Positions 10,601 through 21,760 of a stretch of DNA of 64,000 nt are shown one piece after another. A program made the position numbers and the translations under genes. Origin of the DNA: Heterocephalus glaber (taxonomy: Eukaryota; Chordata; Mammalia; Rodentia; Bathyergidae); NCBI RefSeq assembly GCF_000247695.1, contig NW_004624854.1:451429-515428 (forward strand), read 5' to 3'. Position 1 is the stretch's first letter, and each line of letters starts with the position of its first letter. The notes beneath the pieces were generated by a model that was given only the letters and a program-made list of their open reading frames with translations, was not told the DNA's origin and did not search any database.

Positions 10601-11407
10601 TGTTTATCTGTAAACACAAAACAGTTGCACTGACTATCGTCTGTTGGCCTCTCTGGATCTCTTTTCTACCCTTCTCATTCCTGTTCATTACGCCTTTCTG
10701 TTTCCTGTTTCTGCCAGATATTGATCTTGGACAGCACTTCGTGGGCTCTCCTGGTCTGGTTGGTTTTGGCTGATGGAAGGTGCAGATAGGTGAGCAGAGG
10801 AGGGTGGAGAGAGGACCTGGCACTTGTTTTTCCCACTGGGCCTTGGTTTAGGCCACAACCGAGAAGCTTTGATTCCAGTCCCGACGGGTACAACTCAGGG
10901 GTGGTAAGGACTTTGAGCCTTTACCGCTCCCTGGATGTTCTGCTACGCCTTGTCAGTCTTTGAAACTGCTCCTACCTCTACATCAGCCCCTACATGACAC
11001 CTCTCATGATCCAGTCTGTATGTTGGTCTCTTGCTGGTTTCCTGGTTGATTTCCTATATTTGCATATATACACTGAGAAAAATATTACCCAAACAACTAA
11101 ACAGCAGCAAATACCACAAAAAGGATGGGGATGAGTGATATACATTAATTTCAGGTAGTGATTCTTTCTGAGGGAGAGAGGAAAAGGGTTAAAATGGGCA
11201 TTAGAGCTTTTTGAGGTATATCCAAACTGCTTTGATCTGAGAATAATATTTAACTTTAGAAAAACAAGACCTAAGATAAGCATGAGTAATAGTTAATTCT
11301 TGTTTAATCTCAGTCATGGACACATTGATGTCTCTTTTCTGTATTTTTGAAAAATTAAGAAATTAAATAAAATTTACTCTATTTTGGATTCAATAAGAAC
11401 GCATCCT
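10601..11407. other. unique sequence, no gene seen
   Basis: Mixed composition with short open frames only. Nothing supports coding or structural RNA. Confidence 0.5.
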
Positions 11408-11563
11408 GCCAGGAGTGGTGGTGCATGCCTGTAATCCCAGCACTTGGGAGGCTGAAGCAGGTGGATTGCTGTGAGTTTGAGACTAGCCTGGATCACATAG
11501 TGAGTTAAAGGCCAGCCTGAACTACATAGTGAGACCCTGTCTCAAAAACAAAAAAACACACAA
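11408..11563 (+). mobile_element. B1 SINE with 29-base internal duplication
   Basis: 7SL-derived B1: gccaggagtggtggtgcatg, cctgtaatcccagcacttgg, and ending gagaccctgtctcaaaaac. Two adjacent 29-base units (gagtttgagactagcc...catagt and gagttaaaggccagcc...catagt) form the internal duplication typical of B1 in mouse-related rodents. This is the best lineage marker in the window. Confidence 0.95.
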
Positions 11564-11669
11564 ACCTACCCTACATAATATGTTGGATATATAAGTGTAT
11601 GGGAATTTGGTGTACATGAGTAGGGAAAGCGAAAACGGAGTCTGAAGCTGTGAGGTTTTAGACTGTTTG

Positions 11670-11711
11670 CACACACACACACACACACACACACGCTGAG
11701 TCTATGTGTGC

Positions 11712-11744
<33 letters not shown>

Positions 11745-11745
11745 A
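11670..11745. repeat. (CA)n and (TA)n microsatellites
   Basis: About 12 CA repeats at 11670-11694, a short spacer, then about 17 TA-type units at 11711-11745. Confidence 0.97.
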
Positions 11746-11759
11746 AAACCACAGAGGCA

Positions 11760-12281
11760 AGTGCCTCCTGTTCCCGTGAGAAGGCTCGAATTCTCTTTCT
11801 CGGTTCCTGGAGAATTCCGTCAAGAAACTGTTGTCCTGACACCTATATTTTTCTAGACCTCAGCCTCCAGAGTCACACGTGTTGGTGCTTCCTGACGCCC
11901 TCCATGTTTCTGGCTGCATCGTTTTTGTGGGACAGACTCCACTCCCGTCTGTGGGGCAGATTCCAGTTGGCACAAATCAGACCATTTTACCCCATGCTCC
12001 TGCTTCCTTGGGGACATGCTCAGAATCTGCCCTTTGCCTGGGCAGTCAATGCAGTCTATGAGTACCCTGGGGCTGCTTCCAGAAGAGATCTCCCCTCTTC
12101 CGCTGACCAAGGCAACAGGGTAGAGAGGGGATGGGATCGCCACCAGCTCACTGCCCCAGAGGAGCCAGCCTGATGATGGGGCCTAAGGGAACAGAGGAGA
12201 CCTTCATCCTAAGCCCTCGTTTTAGGGCTCAGTTATAGGAGCCCATGGTTTGTTTTTCTTTTTGCTGAATTGAGCTTGACA
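11760..12281. other. unique sequence, GC about half, no supported gene
   Basis: Contains open frames on both strands (for example + 11706-12173, which starts inside the TA repeat). There is no motif, splice pair or codon pattern to support coding. Confidence 0.45.
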
Positions 12282-12382
12282 GGCTGGGAGGCAGCTCAGT
12301 GGTAGAGGACTTGCTCAGCATGTGCAAGGCCCTTGTTGGGTTGAATTCCCAGCACCACCAAAAGTAAATAAATAAATCAAAC
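12282..12382 (+). mobile_element. old ID-type SINE
   Basis: ggctgggaggcagctcagtg, gtagaggacttgctcagcat, and gaattcccagcaccacc followed by an A-rich tail. It is closer to the classical ID form (gtagag, cagcacc) than to IDL and is clearly older. Confidence 0.85.
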
Positions 12383-12866
12383 CTGAAGGCCCAAATAATA
12401 TAGAGGTACACAGTGCAGTGTGACCCCCAACACATACTCCCAGACCAACTACAGGGTAGATTTGCCCAATTAGGTTGTCAGTGTCAGGCAAGAATTACGT
12501 CTTGCTAATAGTAAAATAAGCAGAAAGTGGCTGTGTGCACAGGAGTTTATTTTGCCACCCATAAGAGGCCGGTATTTGCCGGTTGGGGCTGGTATAGGGA
12601 TCCTGCAAAGGGCACTTTGGACTTCGCTGTTTTAGACCTGGGTCACACTCTCGGTGTTAACTTCAGGCTCCAGTGCAGCTGTTGATCTCCAGCCCTCCTG
12701 CCCATCTGAGGCCAGATGTGAAGAAAAGGATGAGAACCGAAGAATACACTTGAAAGGGAATGCCCATCTTGTAACTATTCTTTCCATAAGTGCCCCTGCA
12801 CTTATGTTGACCAAATTTTAATAGTACAACTGTATCTGGAAGAGAAGCTTGTAAATGTGGTATTTT

Positions 12867-12957
12867 CCTTTCTTTCTTTTTTTTTGGTACCGGGGATTGA
12901 ACTCAGAACCTTGTGCTTTCGAGGCAGGCACGGCACCACTGAACTAAATCTCTGGCC
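12867..12957 (-). mobile_element. IDL tRNA-derived SINE
   Basis: Antisense copy with T-rich head, flanked by a perfect 12-base duplication aaatgtggtatt (12853-12864 and 12959-12970). Confidence 0.95.
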
Positions 12958-12990
12958 CAAATGTGGTATTCAAATGGAGCTACAGCCACC

Positions 12991-13682
12991 TGTGAATACT
13001 GAATGATGGCCACCTAATCCCAGAAACCTGAGAACACGTTATGTCACACGGCAAAAGAAATTTTGCTGATACAATGACTTAAGGATTTCAAAGCAGGAAA
13101 ATTATCCTAAATTACCCAAGACAGTCCAGTGTAATCATGAATGTCTTATAAGGAGAAGAGAGAGCCAAGACGGCTAAAAGGAGACAGAGCAAAGGAAAGG
13201 GAGGTTGGACTAAGGAGTTTCAAAGATGGGAGAATGCCAGGTGTGATGTAGTTGCCTGTAATCTCAGCTGCTTGGAGGCAGAGGAAGGAGGATGAAAAGT
13301 TCAAGGCTGGGCAGAGGTACTTAGCTCTCTCAAAGTAAAAGACAATTTTTTTAAAGGACTGAGAATGTAAGTTAGTGGCCTAGCATGCACTTACCCGTGG
13401 GTGAGTGTCCAGTGCCACAAAGAACAAACAAACAAAAACAACCAAAAAAGGGAAGAATTCGTAAGCCACAGAACACAGGTGACCTTTAGAAGCTGGGAAA
13501 GATGAGGAAATAGATTTCTCCCTAAAGCCTACAGAAAGTAGGCCTCATGATGTCCTCACTGTAGTCCAGAGAAACTGGTCTCAGAATTCCGACCTCCACA
13601 ACTATGGGAAAATACATTTGTTGTTCTTTAAGCCACTGAATTTGTGGTAATTTGTTACAGTGGCAATGGAAAACTAGTACAC
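12991..13682 (+). mobile_element. MLT1-like LTR, interrupted
   Basis: The left part (cctaatcccagaaacctgag ... aattatcctaaattacccaa) and right part (13450 onward: gcctacagaaag, gaattccgacctccacaact, ctttaagccactgaatttgt, ggtaatttgttacagtggca) are the two ends of one old MaLR-class LTR. It is split by a composite SINE. Confidence 0.65.
13235..13450 (+). mobile_element. composite B1-ID SINE
   Basis: The left half is B1-like (gccaggtgtgatgtagttgc, ctgtaatctcagctgcttgg, tctctcaaagt). After an A/T-rich linker, the right half is ID-like (aatgtaagttagtggcctag, catgcacttac, gtccagtgccacaaag). This is the dimeric B1-ID architecture known from several rodent families. It is highly diverged and sits inside an MLT1-like LTR. 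Confidence 0.7.
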
Positions 13683-13689
13683 TAACCGC

Positions 13690-14088
13690 AAGTGAAATCA
13701 GTGTTCCCTTAAAGGAAATAGGGCTCCCTCAGTTTTGTGGAGAGGGGTGAAGACGCCTGCAGTGCTGTGCCTTGTCCCAGCCCGCTGTCACCTGGGACAG
13801 CCAGTGTACAAGAGGATCAGCATGATGTTCTCCCAAGCAGGAATCACAGCTGTCCAAAAGAGAACCGCCTTAAATTAAAGCACTTTAATTTGGACCCACA
13901 GTTACCCCTAAGCCCCCCGCATCATCATTCTGATTTTCTTAGAAGGGTATTTTTTTGTTTTTGACAGTGGTAGAGTGGCAGAGAAGGGTGAAGACATCTT
14001 GCGTTTGCCAGTACTTTAGTTAACAGAGGGGAAAAATGCATTTGCAGCTGAATTCCCAAGAGTGAATTGGAGAGTTTTTTGTTTTATT
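13690..14088. other. unique sequence, no gene seen
   Basis: A 75-codon open frame at 13737-13964 has no support from splice sites or motifs. Confidence 0.5.
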
Positions 14089-14098
14089 AGAAAACTCA

Positions 14099-14180
14099 CG
14101 GGGATTTAGCTCAGTGGTGCTGCCACCTGCCTCAAAAGCGCAAGGTCCCGAGTTTGATCTCCGGTACCAAAAACAAAGCA
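14099..14180 (+). mobile_element. IDL SINE, first unit of a dimer
   Basis: Starts cggggatttagctcagtggt and ends ccggtaccaaaaacaaag. Its left flank agaaaactcac (14089-14099) is not repeated after its own tail. The second copy lies 30 bases further on. Confidence 0.93.
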
Positions 14181-14210
14181 AAATTTGATACTGATAAAAA
14201 TAGAAAATAT

Positions 14211-14300
14211 TGGGCCGGATTTAGCTCAGTGGTGCTGCTGCCTGCCTTCCAAGCTCAAGGTCCCGTGTTCAATCCCCCGTACCAAAAAAAGAAAAGAAAA
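14211..14300 (+). mobile_element. IDL SINE, second unit of a dimer
   Basis: gggccggatttagctcagtg ... caatcccccgtacc and an A-rich tail. agaaaactcac recurs at 14300-14310, matching the sequence before the first unit, so the pair appears to share one target duplication. Confidence 0.93.
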
Positions 14301-14310
14301 GAAAACTCAC

Positions 14311-15079
14311 CACTCCAAGGCTGATTGTCATGAATACAATGGGTACAAACGGGATATTCAGACAATTTTAATCATTGTGTAGTTATCTAAAGCTATACAT
14401 ATTAAAAATTAAAAATTTTGGAAAATGTTGTACATTGAATATCCCTCAATGAGGACATAATGATCCAAAATTCTTCCTAAAACACAAAGGCCATGAAAGT
14501 TTTCCTATTTCTCTTGAAAGCTGAGTGATAAGGCAAATCTTGTCGTAAACAAAACCAAACGTCAAATGCCTAAAATAGCAAACTACTCTCATTATCAGAA
14601 ATCACTGTAACGCTCAGGGAAATATGCTATCTTCTTTCCAAGGGTCAAGGCAATGTGGAAAGGAAGTCTTTCTTTTTAAAAAAGTCTTTATGCAGGTTCT
14701 TTGACACTCACTAGGGAGGCCTCTATGCTGTCGAAGGCGTCTCTCCAGCAAGGTAACTGTCGCCAGGTAGGGCTCACTTCCTAAGGCATTGGCAGAGGAA
14801 AGAGGGCCCTATGAGTCACAGCAAGGGGAGCCACATGTGGGCTGTGGGCTGAGCACAGGACGCTGGCTCCACAACTTGCTCTCCAGACAGGAGACCAGCA
14901 GGGGCACAGTGAGGTGGGGTCCATACCAGGGCCGGGGGATGCCGCCAACACAAGGAGGTTGCTGGCATGGAGCTTCTTCGATGGCCTTGGGTTTCATTTT
15001 ATGATCTTCCTCCGTTAGCGTGAACCCTTAGCTTCTCTTCATAAAGAATAAGCTATACTACATGCCAGGAGAGCGTGTG
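14311..15079. other. unique sequence, no gene seen
   Basis: AT-rich up to about 14700, then moderate GC. Short open frames around 14789-15004 overlap on both strands without support. Confidence 0.45.
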
Positions 15080-15570
15080 GAGTTGACATTTAAAATCAAC
15101 AAAACATAAAATTTCCATTTTAACCACTCCAGAGTGTGCAGTGTAGGGACGCTGAGAATGCTGACAGTGGCAGGCAACTGCCCGCCACCCATCTCCAGAG
15201 CACACCCATCTGACTGTGACCACTGAGCAGCAGCTCCCGTGTCCCCCTCTCCCCAGATCTGGCAGCTACCACTCTGTCTCTGAGAGACCGACCGCTCCGG
15301 GCGCCTCATGCTACACAGAATCAGGACCATTTGTCCTGCTTCGTCTAACTTATTCACTTAGCCTGGTGTCTCCAGTATACATCCAGGCAGCTCTGTGAGT
15401 GGCAGAATCTCCTTCTTTTTGAAGGTGGAATGATATCCCACTGTGTGTGTCACAGTTTTTAATCCATTCTGCTACTGATGGACCTGAACATTGTTTCTGC
15501 CTTTGGCTATGGTGGATGATACTACTATGAACACTTATGTAAAATATCTGTTTGAATAGGAAAGTAGTTT
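15080..15570 (-). mobile_element. old L1 3' end (antisense)
   Basis: Reversed ORF2-end signatures: ttgaaggtggaatgatatcc, ccattctgctactgatggac, and ggatgatactactatgaaca. These match the antisense end of ancient L1 families. Confidence 0.6.
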
Positions 15571-15624
15571 TTAAACAGGAGAGGACAGCCTAAAATATTA
15601 TGTAACAAGGAAGAGGGGGACGAC

Positions 15625-15930
15625 CTTAGTCTGGGTTGCTATAACAAAATTCCATAAACAACATAAATTTACTTATAACAGGTCTGGAGGCTGAGACACC
15701 CAAGACCAAGGTGCTAGCAGACTTGTATCTGGAAGAATCCATTTCCTCATCCATAGGTGCTACTTCCCGGCTGCAGCCTCACAGCCTCTCTGATTCTTTT
15801 TTATAAGGCTCTGACTTCTACCTAACCACCTCCCACAGGCTCCCCTCTTGGAACTATCACACTGGGATAAATTTCAGTGTACGAATTGGAGCGGGGGCAC
15901 CAACATTCAAACAATGGCAGAGACTCTATG
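15625..15930 (-). mobile_element. MLT1-type LTR (antisense)
   Basis: cttagtctgggttgctataa, caaaattccataaacaac, tctggaggctgagacaccca, and ttttttataaggctctgact are the antisense order of an MLT1/MaLR LTR. Confidence 0.75.
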
Positions 15931-16399
15931 TGTAGAGGTTTTGACTCGGTAGGTGTGGGAGAGATTCCCAAGCACCCATCTGGTTACAGGCCACTACACA
16001 TCAGTCATGAGATTAAAAAATTTGAAGAAGACATCAACAGAACTCTCTCCAGAAACAACACAGCCTAAGAAATGGTTTCTAAGCATGTTTTGAATGGGAC
16101 CAGAGTGTTATCTGAAACAGTATTATGTTTCATCTGGAAGACAAACAGCAAATATGAGATGCTGATGCGACACTGGACATTTGTACTTGAGATAATGTCG
16201 TTACAGAAGTTTGCAGGACTGTCAAGAATAGCCCATCTGAGAAGCCCAGTTCAATGGTTAACTGGTTGGTGTGTCTACACCATTGTCCAAAAGCAAGCAG
16301 GTTCTGGTACTAAAAGTGGCAGTGGCAAATAGCCACTTTATTGACAAAAGAACTCCTCTAATGTCCAGCTTAATGAATTGTCAAATGGATCCACTGCAC
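15931..16399. other. unique sequence with short plus-strand open frames
   Basis: Open stretches at 15877-16068 and 16072-16332 lie end to end but in different frames, and the first begins inside the LTR. No family is recognised. Confidence 0.4.
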
Positions 16400-16700
16400 A
16401 GCTAGCACTCATTAAGTGAGAGAACATCACCCCTTCCCAGAATCTCCCTCCTGGCTGTTCCAGCCATAACCTCCTTATCCAAACCACCACTATCCTGGCT
16501 TCTAAGTGCCACCCATTGGCTTTACTTGTTTTGTGTTTGCATAAATGGAGTCATGTGACATCTGCTCTTTTGTATCTGACTTCTTCCACTCAATATTATG
16601 CCTGTAAGAATCACCTGTGTGTTATTCAGTGATAATTTGTTCATTCCTATTACTGTATACTAATCCATCTATACTGGTTTTTGTTTTCCTTATGTAGGCA
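16400..16700 (-). mobile_element. old L1 3' end fragment (antisense)
   Basis: ataaatggagtcatgtgaca, then cttccactcaatattatgcc and ttcattcctattactgtata, is the antisense L1 ORF2-end/3'UTR pattern. Confidence 0.55.
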
Positions 16701-17420
16701 TATAGCTGAAATGTATAAAAGCAATGCATATGTCAATATAAATTTGTGAGAAAATCTCTTTAAAATATCCAGTGCCTGTATTCTAACTCAGTGCAACTGA
16801 TATAAACATCTTACCTGTAACTTGAGACACTATGATTTTACCTACCTGAAGGCAGAACTTTGAGCTGATAGCTTAACAGTTCTGATTCCAGAGGTCCTCT
16901 TCTCCACACAGGTTAATAAACTGCAACTTGGAAGTCTCTCTCAGCATCCTATGAGTGTGTTTGACACGAAGAGCTTCCCTCTGGTTCTGTCATCTCCAGA
17001 TGAACTGACAAAACTGAAGCTTTTGAATATTTAAAACTGAGGTAAAAAATTCTCAATGAAGCTAGGTCTGAAATTACCTAATGACAATTGATTTGAGCTG
17101 TATTGACCTGAACTCTATGGATCAGAACCATAAAGACTGTCTAGTCCAAAAGTACTTTGAGCTTCATCTGTATCTATCATTTCTCAAAGTGTAAATATCC
17201 TAAAAAGGAGCCTAGCGGAAAATGCTGAGCTAGAAGATTGTAGGGAATGTCATAAAGTCAATTCCCAGAGGCTTGGGTAGGGCCAAGAGAACCAGCAAGG
17301 AATGCTGAGATGCCCGGGAACAGGATGGGACAAGGGAAGCTATGTCCCTGGCATCCAGGGAGGGGAGCAGGGGAAGTTGGACTGCCAGGGATGCTGGACC
17401 TGTTCACCAACTCGAGGAGG

Positions 17421-17422
<2 letters not shown>
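16701..17422. other. unique sequence, no gene seen
   Basis: AT-rich, becoming GC-richer toward the GT repeat. No supported feature. Confidence 0.5.

Positions 17423-17468
<46 letters not shown>
17423..17468. repeat. (GT)n followed by (GA)n microsatellite
   Basis: Sixteen GT units followed by about seven GA units. Long open frames read through it on both strands only because the repeat lacks stops. Confidence 0.97.
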
Positions 17469-18419
17469 CTCTAAACATTTTCCCTCTCCCCCCAGGGCCA
17501 GTGGGCAAGGGAGCCTGTTGTGCACATCGCATGGATGAACCATCTGGACAGGGGCAGGACCAAGAGGGTGGAACATGGGCATCCAGGGCATTGGCTGGGC
17601 ACACAGCGAAGTCCAGTGTCAAAGGATAAGTTCCATGTGGTATGTAAGGTATTGGCCCCCAGGACATGGATGAAAAATAATGCTTAAAGGAAAACCATAA
17701 GTAAACTTCTTAAATTTTATATTATTTTTAGGATCTCACCCTTGCTTTTAATTTTGCAATGTATTTTCCATGCTTCTTTTTCTGTTGAAGTCTTCTCAGA
17801 TTAATCACTGCATCATTTCTGTGTGGCCTTGAAATAAAGCCTAACACAGACTTCTTGGCACAGTTTCGGTAACGATACCACTTCTGGGAAAGGAGTCTGC
17901 TCCTTAGCCAGCATCCCCCTCAGTCCTCTCCATAAACAGGATCCTGTTCTGGGTTGGAGTTTCAAGCCAAGTTAAGATGCTGAGTTTATCAAATTATTTC
18001 CATCAACAAGAAAAATACACAAATTATAGTATGCATTTCAGATTTTCAATGCATTTGTTATATTCCTTAGACACATACCCAAAATATTGGGTATCCTCTT
18101 TGGGGATCTCTTTCCATATCTGTAAATGTACTTTGGGTTTCTGTCTCAAGAAATTGTGAAAATATATATTCAGTCAAGAAGTGGCATGCGGCTTTTCTTA
18201 GGTGAATATTGTCGAAAATGTTATAAGAGGTGGTGCTGTTAAGAAAGATGCAGAAAAGTTGAAAATGATAAGAAAATAAGATATCAAGAAACTAGGCAGA
18301 TGCAAAGAGATCCAAACAGGCAAGTGATGTGAACAAGAGTGGGATTAATTTTATGTGTCTTATGGAAATAAAACTTAAAAAGTAATTCATGTATTTAAAA
18401 TTTATTTATTTAGTTTTTG
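17469..18419. other. unique sequence, no gene seen
   Basis: No recognisable exon, RNA gene or repeat. Confidence 0.45.
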
Positions 18420-18530
18420 GGTTTTTTTGAAAATTTATTTTTATTAGTACATGTTGGCAGTATATAGTGATTACATTTATCATGGAGAGTTGGTACATGT
18501 ACATGATACATCTTAATTCTTCTGTAAAAA
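18420..18530 (-). mobile_element. L1 3'UTR fragment (antisense)
   Basis: tttattagtacatgttggca, then catttatcatggagagttgg and tacatgtacatgatacatct, parallels the reversed start of the L1 3'UTR at 47850-47935. Confidence 0.6.
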
Positions 18531-18599
18531 GGATTTTAAAATCTATCTCATTTTAACTAAAAAGATGGTGGAGAAACACTGTGTGAGGGGAGAGACCTG

Positions 18600-18720
18600 G
18601 TGGTAGCCAGGCCTGTAAATGACAGTCTTTCTGTGGCTTGGTTTCCTCACCTGTTAAGTTAGAATAAAAGTGGAACTAATTTGTCAAGTGAGAAATTATA
18701 TGATGAAGTCATTGAGAAAT
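18600..18720 (+). mobile_element. MIR SINE fragment
   Basis: tgtggcttggtttcctcacc, then tgttaagttagaataaaagt, fits the MIR core end (cctcagtttcctcatctgtaaaatg type). Confidence 0.5.
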
Positions 18721-18779
18721 TCACTATTCTTTGCTAGTAATGTAAGGATAATATTTTCAAAAGATCTCTTAATTTAGTT

Positions 18780-19025
18780 TCCCTCATGGCTAAGCAGACT
18801 CCTAGCCCCAAGGAGACACGAGGAAGTAGAAGGGAGACATCTTTGTCAGTCCTGGCAGGTCACAGAGAAGATGGCAGACAGAGGAGCGCGCTCCTCATGG
18901 TATAGGCCCTCTCCTGGCTTTGGCCCTGTGGATGTGTTAGAGCAGGGGCTCTTGATTTCAATGATATTGGAAGGTGAGCAAGGACTGCCCACGGATGCCC
19001 TGGCACCACGCTGAGGGTATCTGCC
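18780..19025. other. unique sequence, no gene seen
   Basis: Moderate GC, non-repetitive. It contains no supported feature and borders the open region to its right. Confidence 0.4.
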
Positions 19026-19427
19026 TCAAAGCAAACTCAGCACCATAACGAGGGGAAAAGAAACCCCGAGTTTAACTTTACTGAGTCCAGGCCGTGGAAT
19101 GTGAGCACACAAGACTGAAATCGAAAGGAGTCCGTACAGGGCTTCAGTGATGAGAACCAGCACAGCCCGGTGGCCACCACTGGGCCCAGTGAGAGCAGAG
19201 AGTTCCGAGGATGAGTCCCAGCAGCCACGGGCGCCAGCGGGACGCGCAGAGGCGGGACCACTGGACTTCTCTGCGTCCAGGCAGCCCAGAGGGCCACCCC
19301 CGAGAGGCCCACAGCGGAGGGACACGCGGGCATCTGGACTCAGCGACCAGCTGCTGCCACAGGATCGCAGAAGCCACTGCTGCCACCTTTCCTGCGGGCC
19401 ACTGGCTTGGCCTAGGGAGAAAAGGCA
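19026..19427 (-). other. GC-rich open segment with a good splice-acceptor look
   Basis: On the minus strand, tcctgccttttctccctag (pyrimidine tract plus AG, about 19427-19409) is followed by a frame open to a stop at 19026, about 125 codons. The composition is rich in Gly, Ser and Leu (for example CGPLGGGPLGCLDAEKSSG), with a hydrophobic stretch LVLITEALYGLLSISVL and no known domain. Frames on the plus strand are also open here, so GC content alone may explain it. No donor or poly(A) signal was found for it. It could be a terminal exon on the minus strand or chance. Confidence 0.2.
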
Positions 19428-19465
19428 GGAGTTGGCCTTTGTACACAAGAAAGGTTAGGGGTTAA

Positions 19466-20935
19466 TCTGAAGAGATTCTTTAAACCATTAGGTAAACTTG
19501 ATTTTACCCATGTGGCTCCTTTTCTTACTTTCAAAGAATATTTTTTATACCAAGCAGGAAAGATCAAGTAAGGAAAAAACCCCAGAAAACAAAAAAGCCA
19601 CGCAAGTACCAGTCATGATAATACCTTTCCAGTGGAATCTCGGATTTACTCACACTACACTAATATCTTTGTGTCAGTCTCTGAAACAAACTTTTTTGAA
19701 TAAATGAATAATAACGCTCTGGAAATAATATATCAAAAACAAAACAATCTTCAGATGGGGAAAATTACTCTTAAGCTACAAAAACACCAAAAGTAGAGTA
19801 GCCCAAGAGTATTTAGCTTAGAGGCAAAGCTTCTCGTACTTGCCTGCTCCCAGGGGTATCAGTAAAGCTGTGGTGAATAAATCACAGCCACTGTGAAAAT
19901 ACTGAGTTGATTATGGTTGGTATGTTTTCTTTAAAAATCCCAGAAAAGCTGTAATACATTTAACAGTGTATTTTGGCACTCAAATCGATATCCTCTGGTC
20001 ACGTCCCCAACTGCCAACTCTATTCATTCCCTCAAGATGACTGGTGAAATACTATAGAAGTGGGATCTTCAGGTAATTTTGTGCTTAATTTAGTAACGTC
20101 ATCAATTGGAAGTTCTCCCTCCTTCACTGCTACCCTGATTAGGCAATGGAATGTCAGTTTCTACTGGGGACAGATCCAGGTTTTGTGGGGACTGAAGCTG
20201 ATACAGTTTTGGGATCTAAAGAAAACACGCACATGCACACACACGCACACACTACAAATACAAAAGGAGGAACAAAACATAGATTTGTTTGGAATTAAAA
20301 ATAACAACAAATTATACATTTAAAAAAACCTCACAATGATTTTTATAATCAACTGCCTGATATACCTGATTTTTTTTCCTATTTTGTCTGCATAGTTTGA
20401 TTTCTGTCTTCATATAAAATGATTTTGTTACATTACGTTCTAGAGCGTTAACAGATACTGTGATCTTTGTACTAGCAAAGTTGATCACAATATTTTTTCA
20501 TGATTGATAGTTTAGAAGGGTTTCTTCCTAGTACACAACTCACTATTGGGAAAGTCACATACATTTTTATTATTTTTGTCAGATTTGGAAAATACATGAA
20601 ATTCTTCAATATGTAAACATGTAGGAGTGCTTTCCATATCCTAATTCTGGATCTGTAGATTTCAAACATCATCAATCACCATATGTTTCTGTCCTGGGTC
20701 CCCAAGATATGCATTTGTTTGGTGGTTTGATTCCTGACCTTCCACCTGTGTCACTGTACTGGCACAGATGACTATAGCCTTTGAGCGGTCAGAATGGGTG
20801 TCACTATTACACCAGGCTGCAAAAGCCTAGGGACACACATTTATTAACTTTTGCCTTAGCCAGATGCCAAAAATGCCCTCAACTACTCCACTTCTAGACA
20901 AACAGGAAACTAGAATGAAAAGAGACAGCAGTCTT
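19466..20935. other. AT-rich unique sequence, no gene seen
   Basis: Contains a short AC-rich run near 20226-20250. Nothing supports a gene. Confidence 0.45.
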
Positions 20936-21149
20936 GTCTTAGTTTGGGCTGCTATCACCAAGTTTTATAGACTGGGTGGCTTATAAACAGCAGAAATTTA
21001 TTTTCATAGTTATAGAAGGTAGAAATCCAAGATCAGGATGGCAGCATGGCTGGGTTCTGGTGGAGACCCTCTTCTGGCTGCACACTGCCATCTTTCTTTG
21101 TACCCTCTCGTGGCAGAAAGATGGTGAGAAAGTCCCCAGAGTTCTTTTA

Positions 21150-21755
21150 TTTTTTAAGTTTTCATACATTCATATAACTTTTTTTGTCACAATCATCCCT
21201 CATTACCCTCAATCACTCCTCTGCCCCTCCCTTTATTCCCTTTCTCTTGTCTAATGATAGTTCCCTTTATACTTTTTTTTTTGGTACTGGGTATTGAACC
21301 TTGCGCTTACAAGACAGGCGGTGGAACCGCTAAATTCCTGGCCCTCCCCTCCCTTTATACTTTTTGTTTAGAATCCACATTAGGGAAAACATGATATTTT
21401 TCCTTCTGAGTGTGGCTTGTTTAGTTTAGCATGGTTATCTTCAGTTCCGTCCATTTTCCTGCAAGTGACATGATTTTGTTTTTCTTTACGACTGAATACT
21501 CAATTGCGTATAGATGCTGCATTTTCTTTACTCATTCATCTGTTGATGGGCACCCAGCTGGTTCCTTATCTTGTCTGTTGTGAACTGTGCCACGGTAAGC
21601 ATGGCCATGCAGTTGTCCCTAGAGTACACTAACCCCCTTTGGTAATACATCACGGAGTGTAGAGCTAGATGACATGCACGTTCTATTGTTAGTTTTTTGA
21701 GAAACCTCCATACTGCTTCCCACACCGGCGGTAATAATCTACACTCTCACCAACA
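21150..21755 (-). mobile_element. 5'-truncated L1 3' end
   Basis: Reverse poly(A)/3'UTR, then antisense ORF2 end. The minus frame 21725-21528 reads MWEAVWRFLKKLTIE, a diverged form of the L1 ORF2p C-terminal motif. It is older than the L1 at 40050. Confidence 0.75.
21273..21349 (-). mobile_element. IDL SINE inside L1 3'UTR
   Basis: Antisense copy (tttttggtactgggtattga ... ctaaattcctggcc) with a 7-base loss around box A. It is flanked by tccctttatac on both sides (21262-21272 and 21350-21360). Confidence 0.92.
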
Positions 21756-21760
21756 GGGTA

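Noticed and set aside
11566..12173. Frames of 85 and 155 codons near 11.7 kb
   Set aside because: They begin in CA/TA microsatellites (YIYIYI and VCVCVC runs) and have no coding evidence.
17302..17667. Open frames of up to 95 codons around 17.4 kb
   Set aside because: They read through the (GT)n/(GA)n repeat, which lacks stops; no other support.
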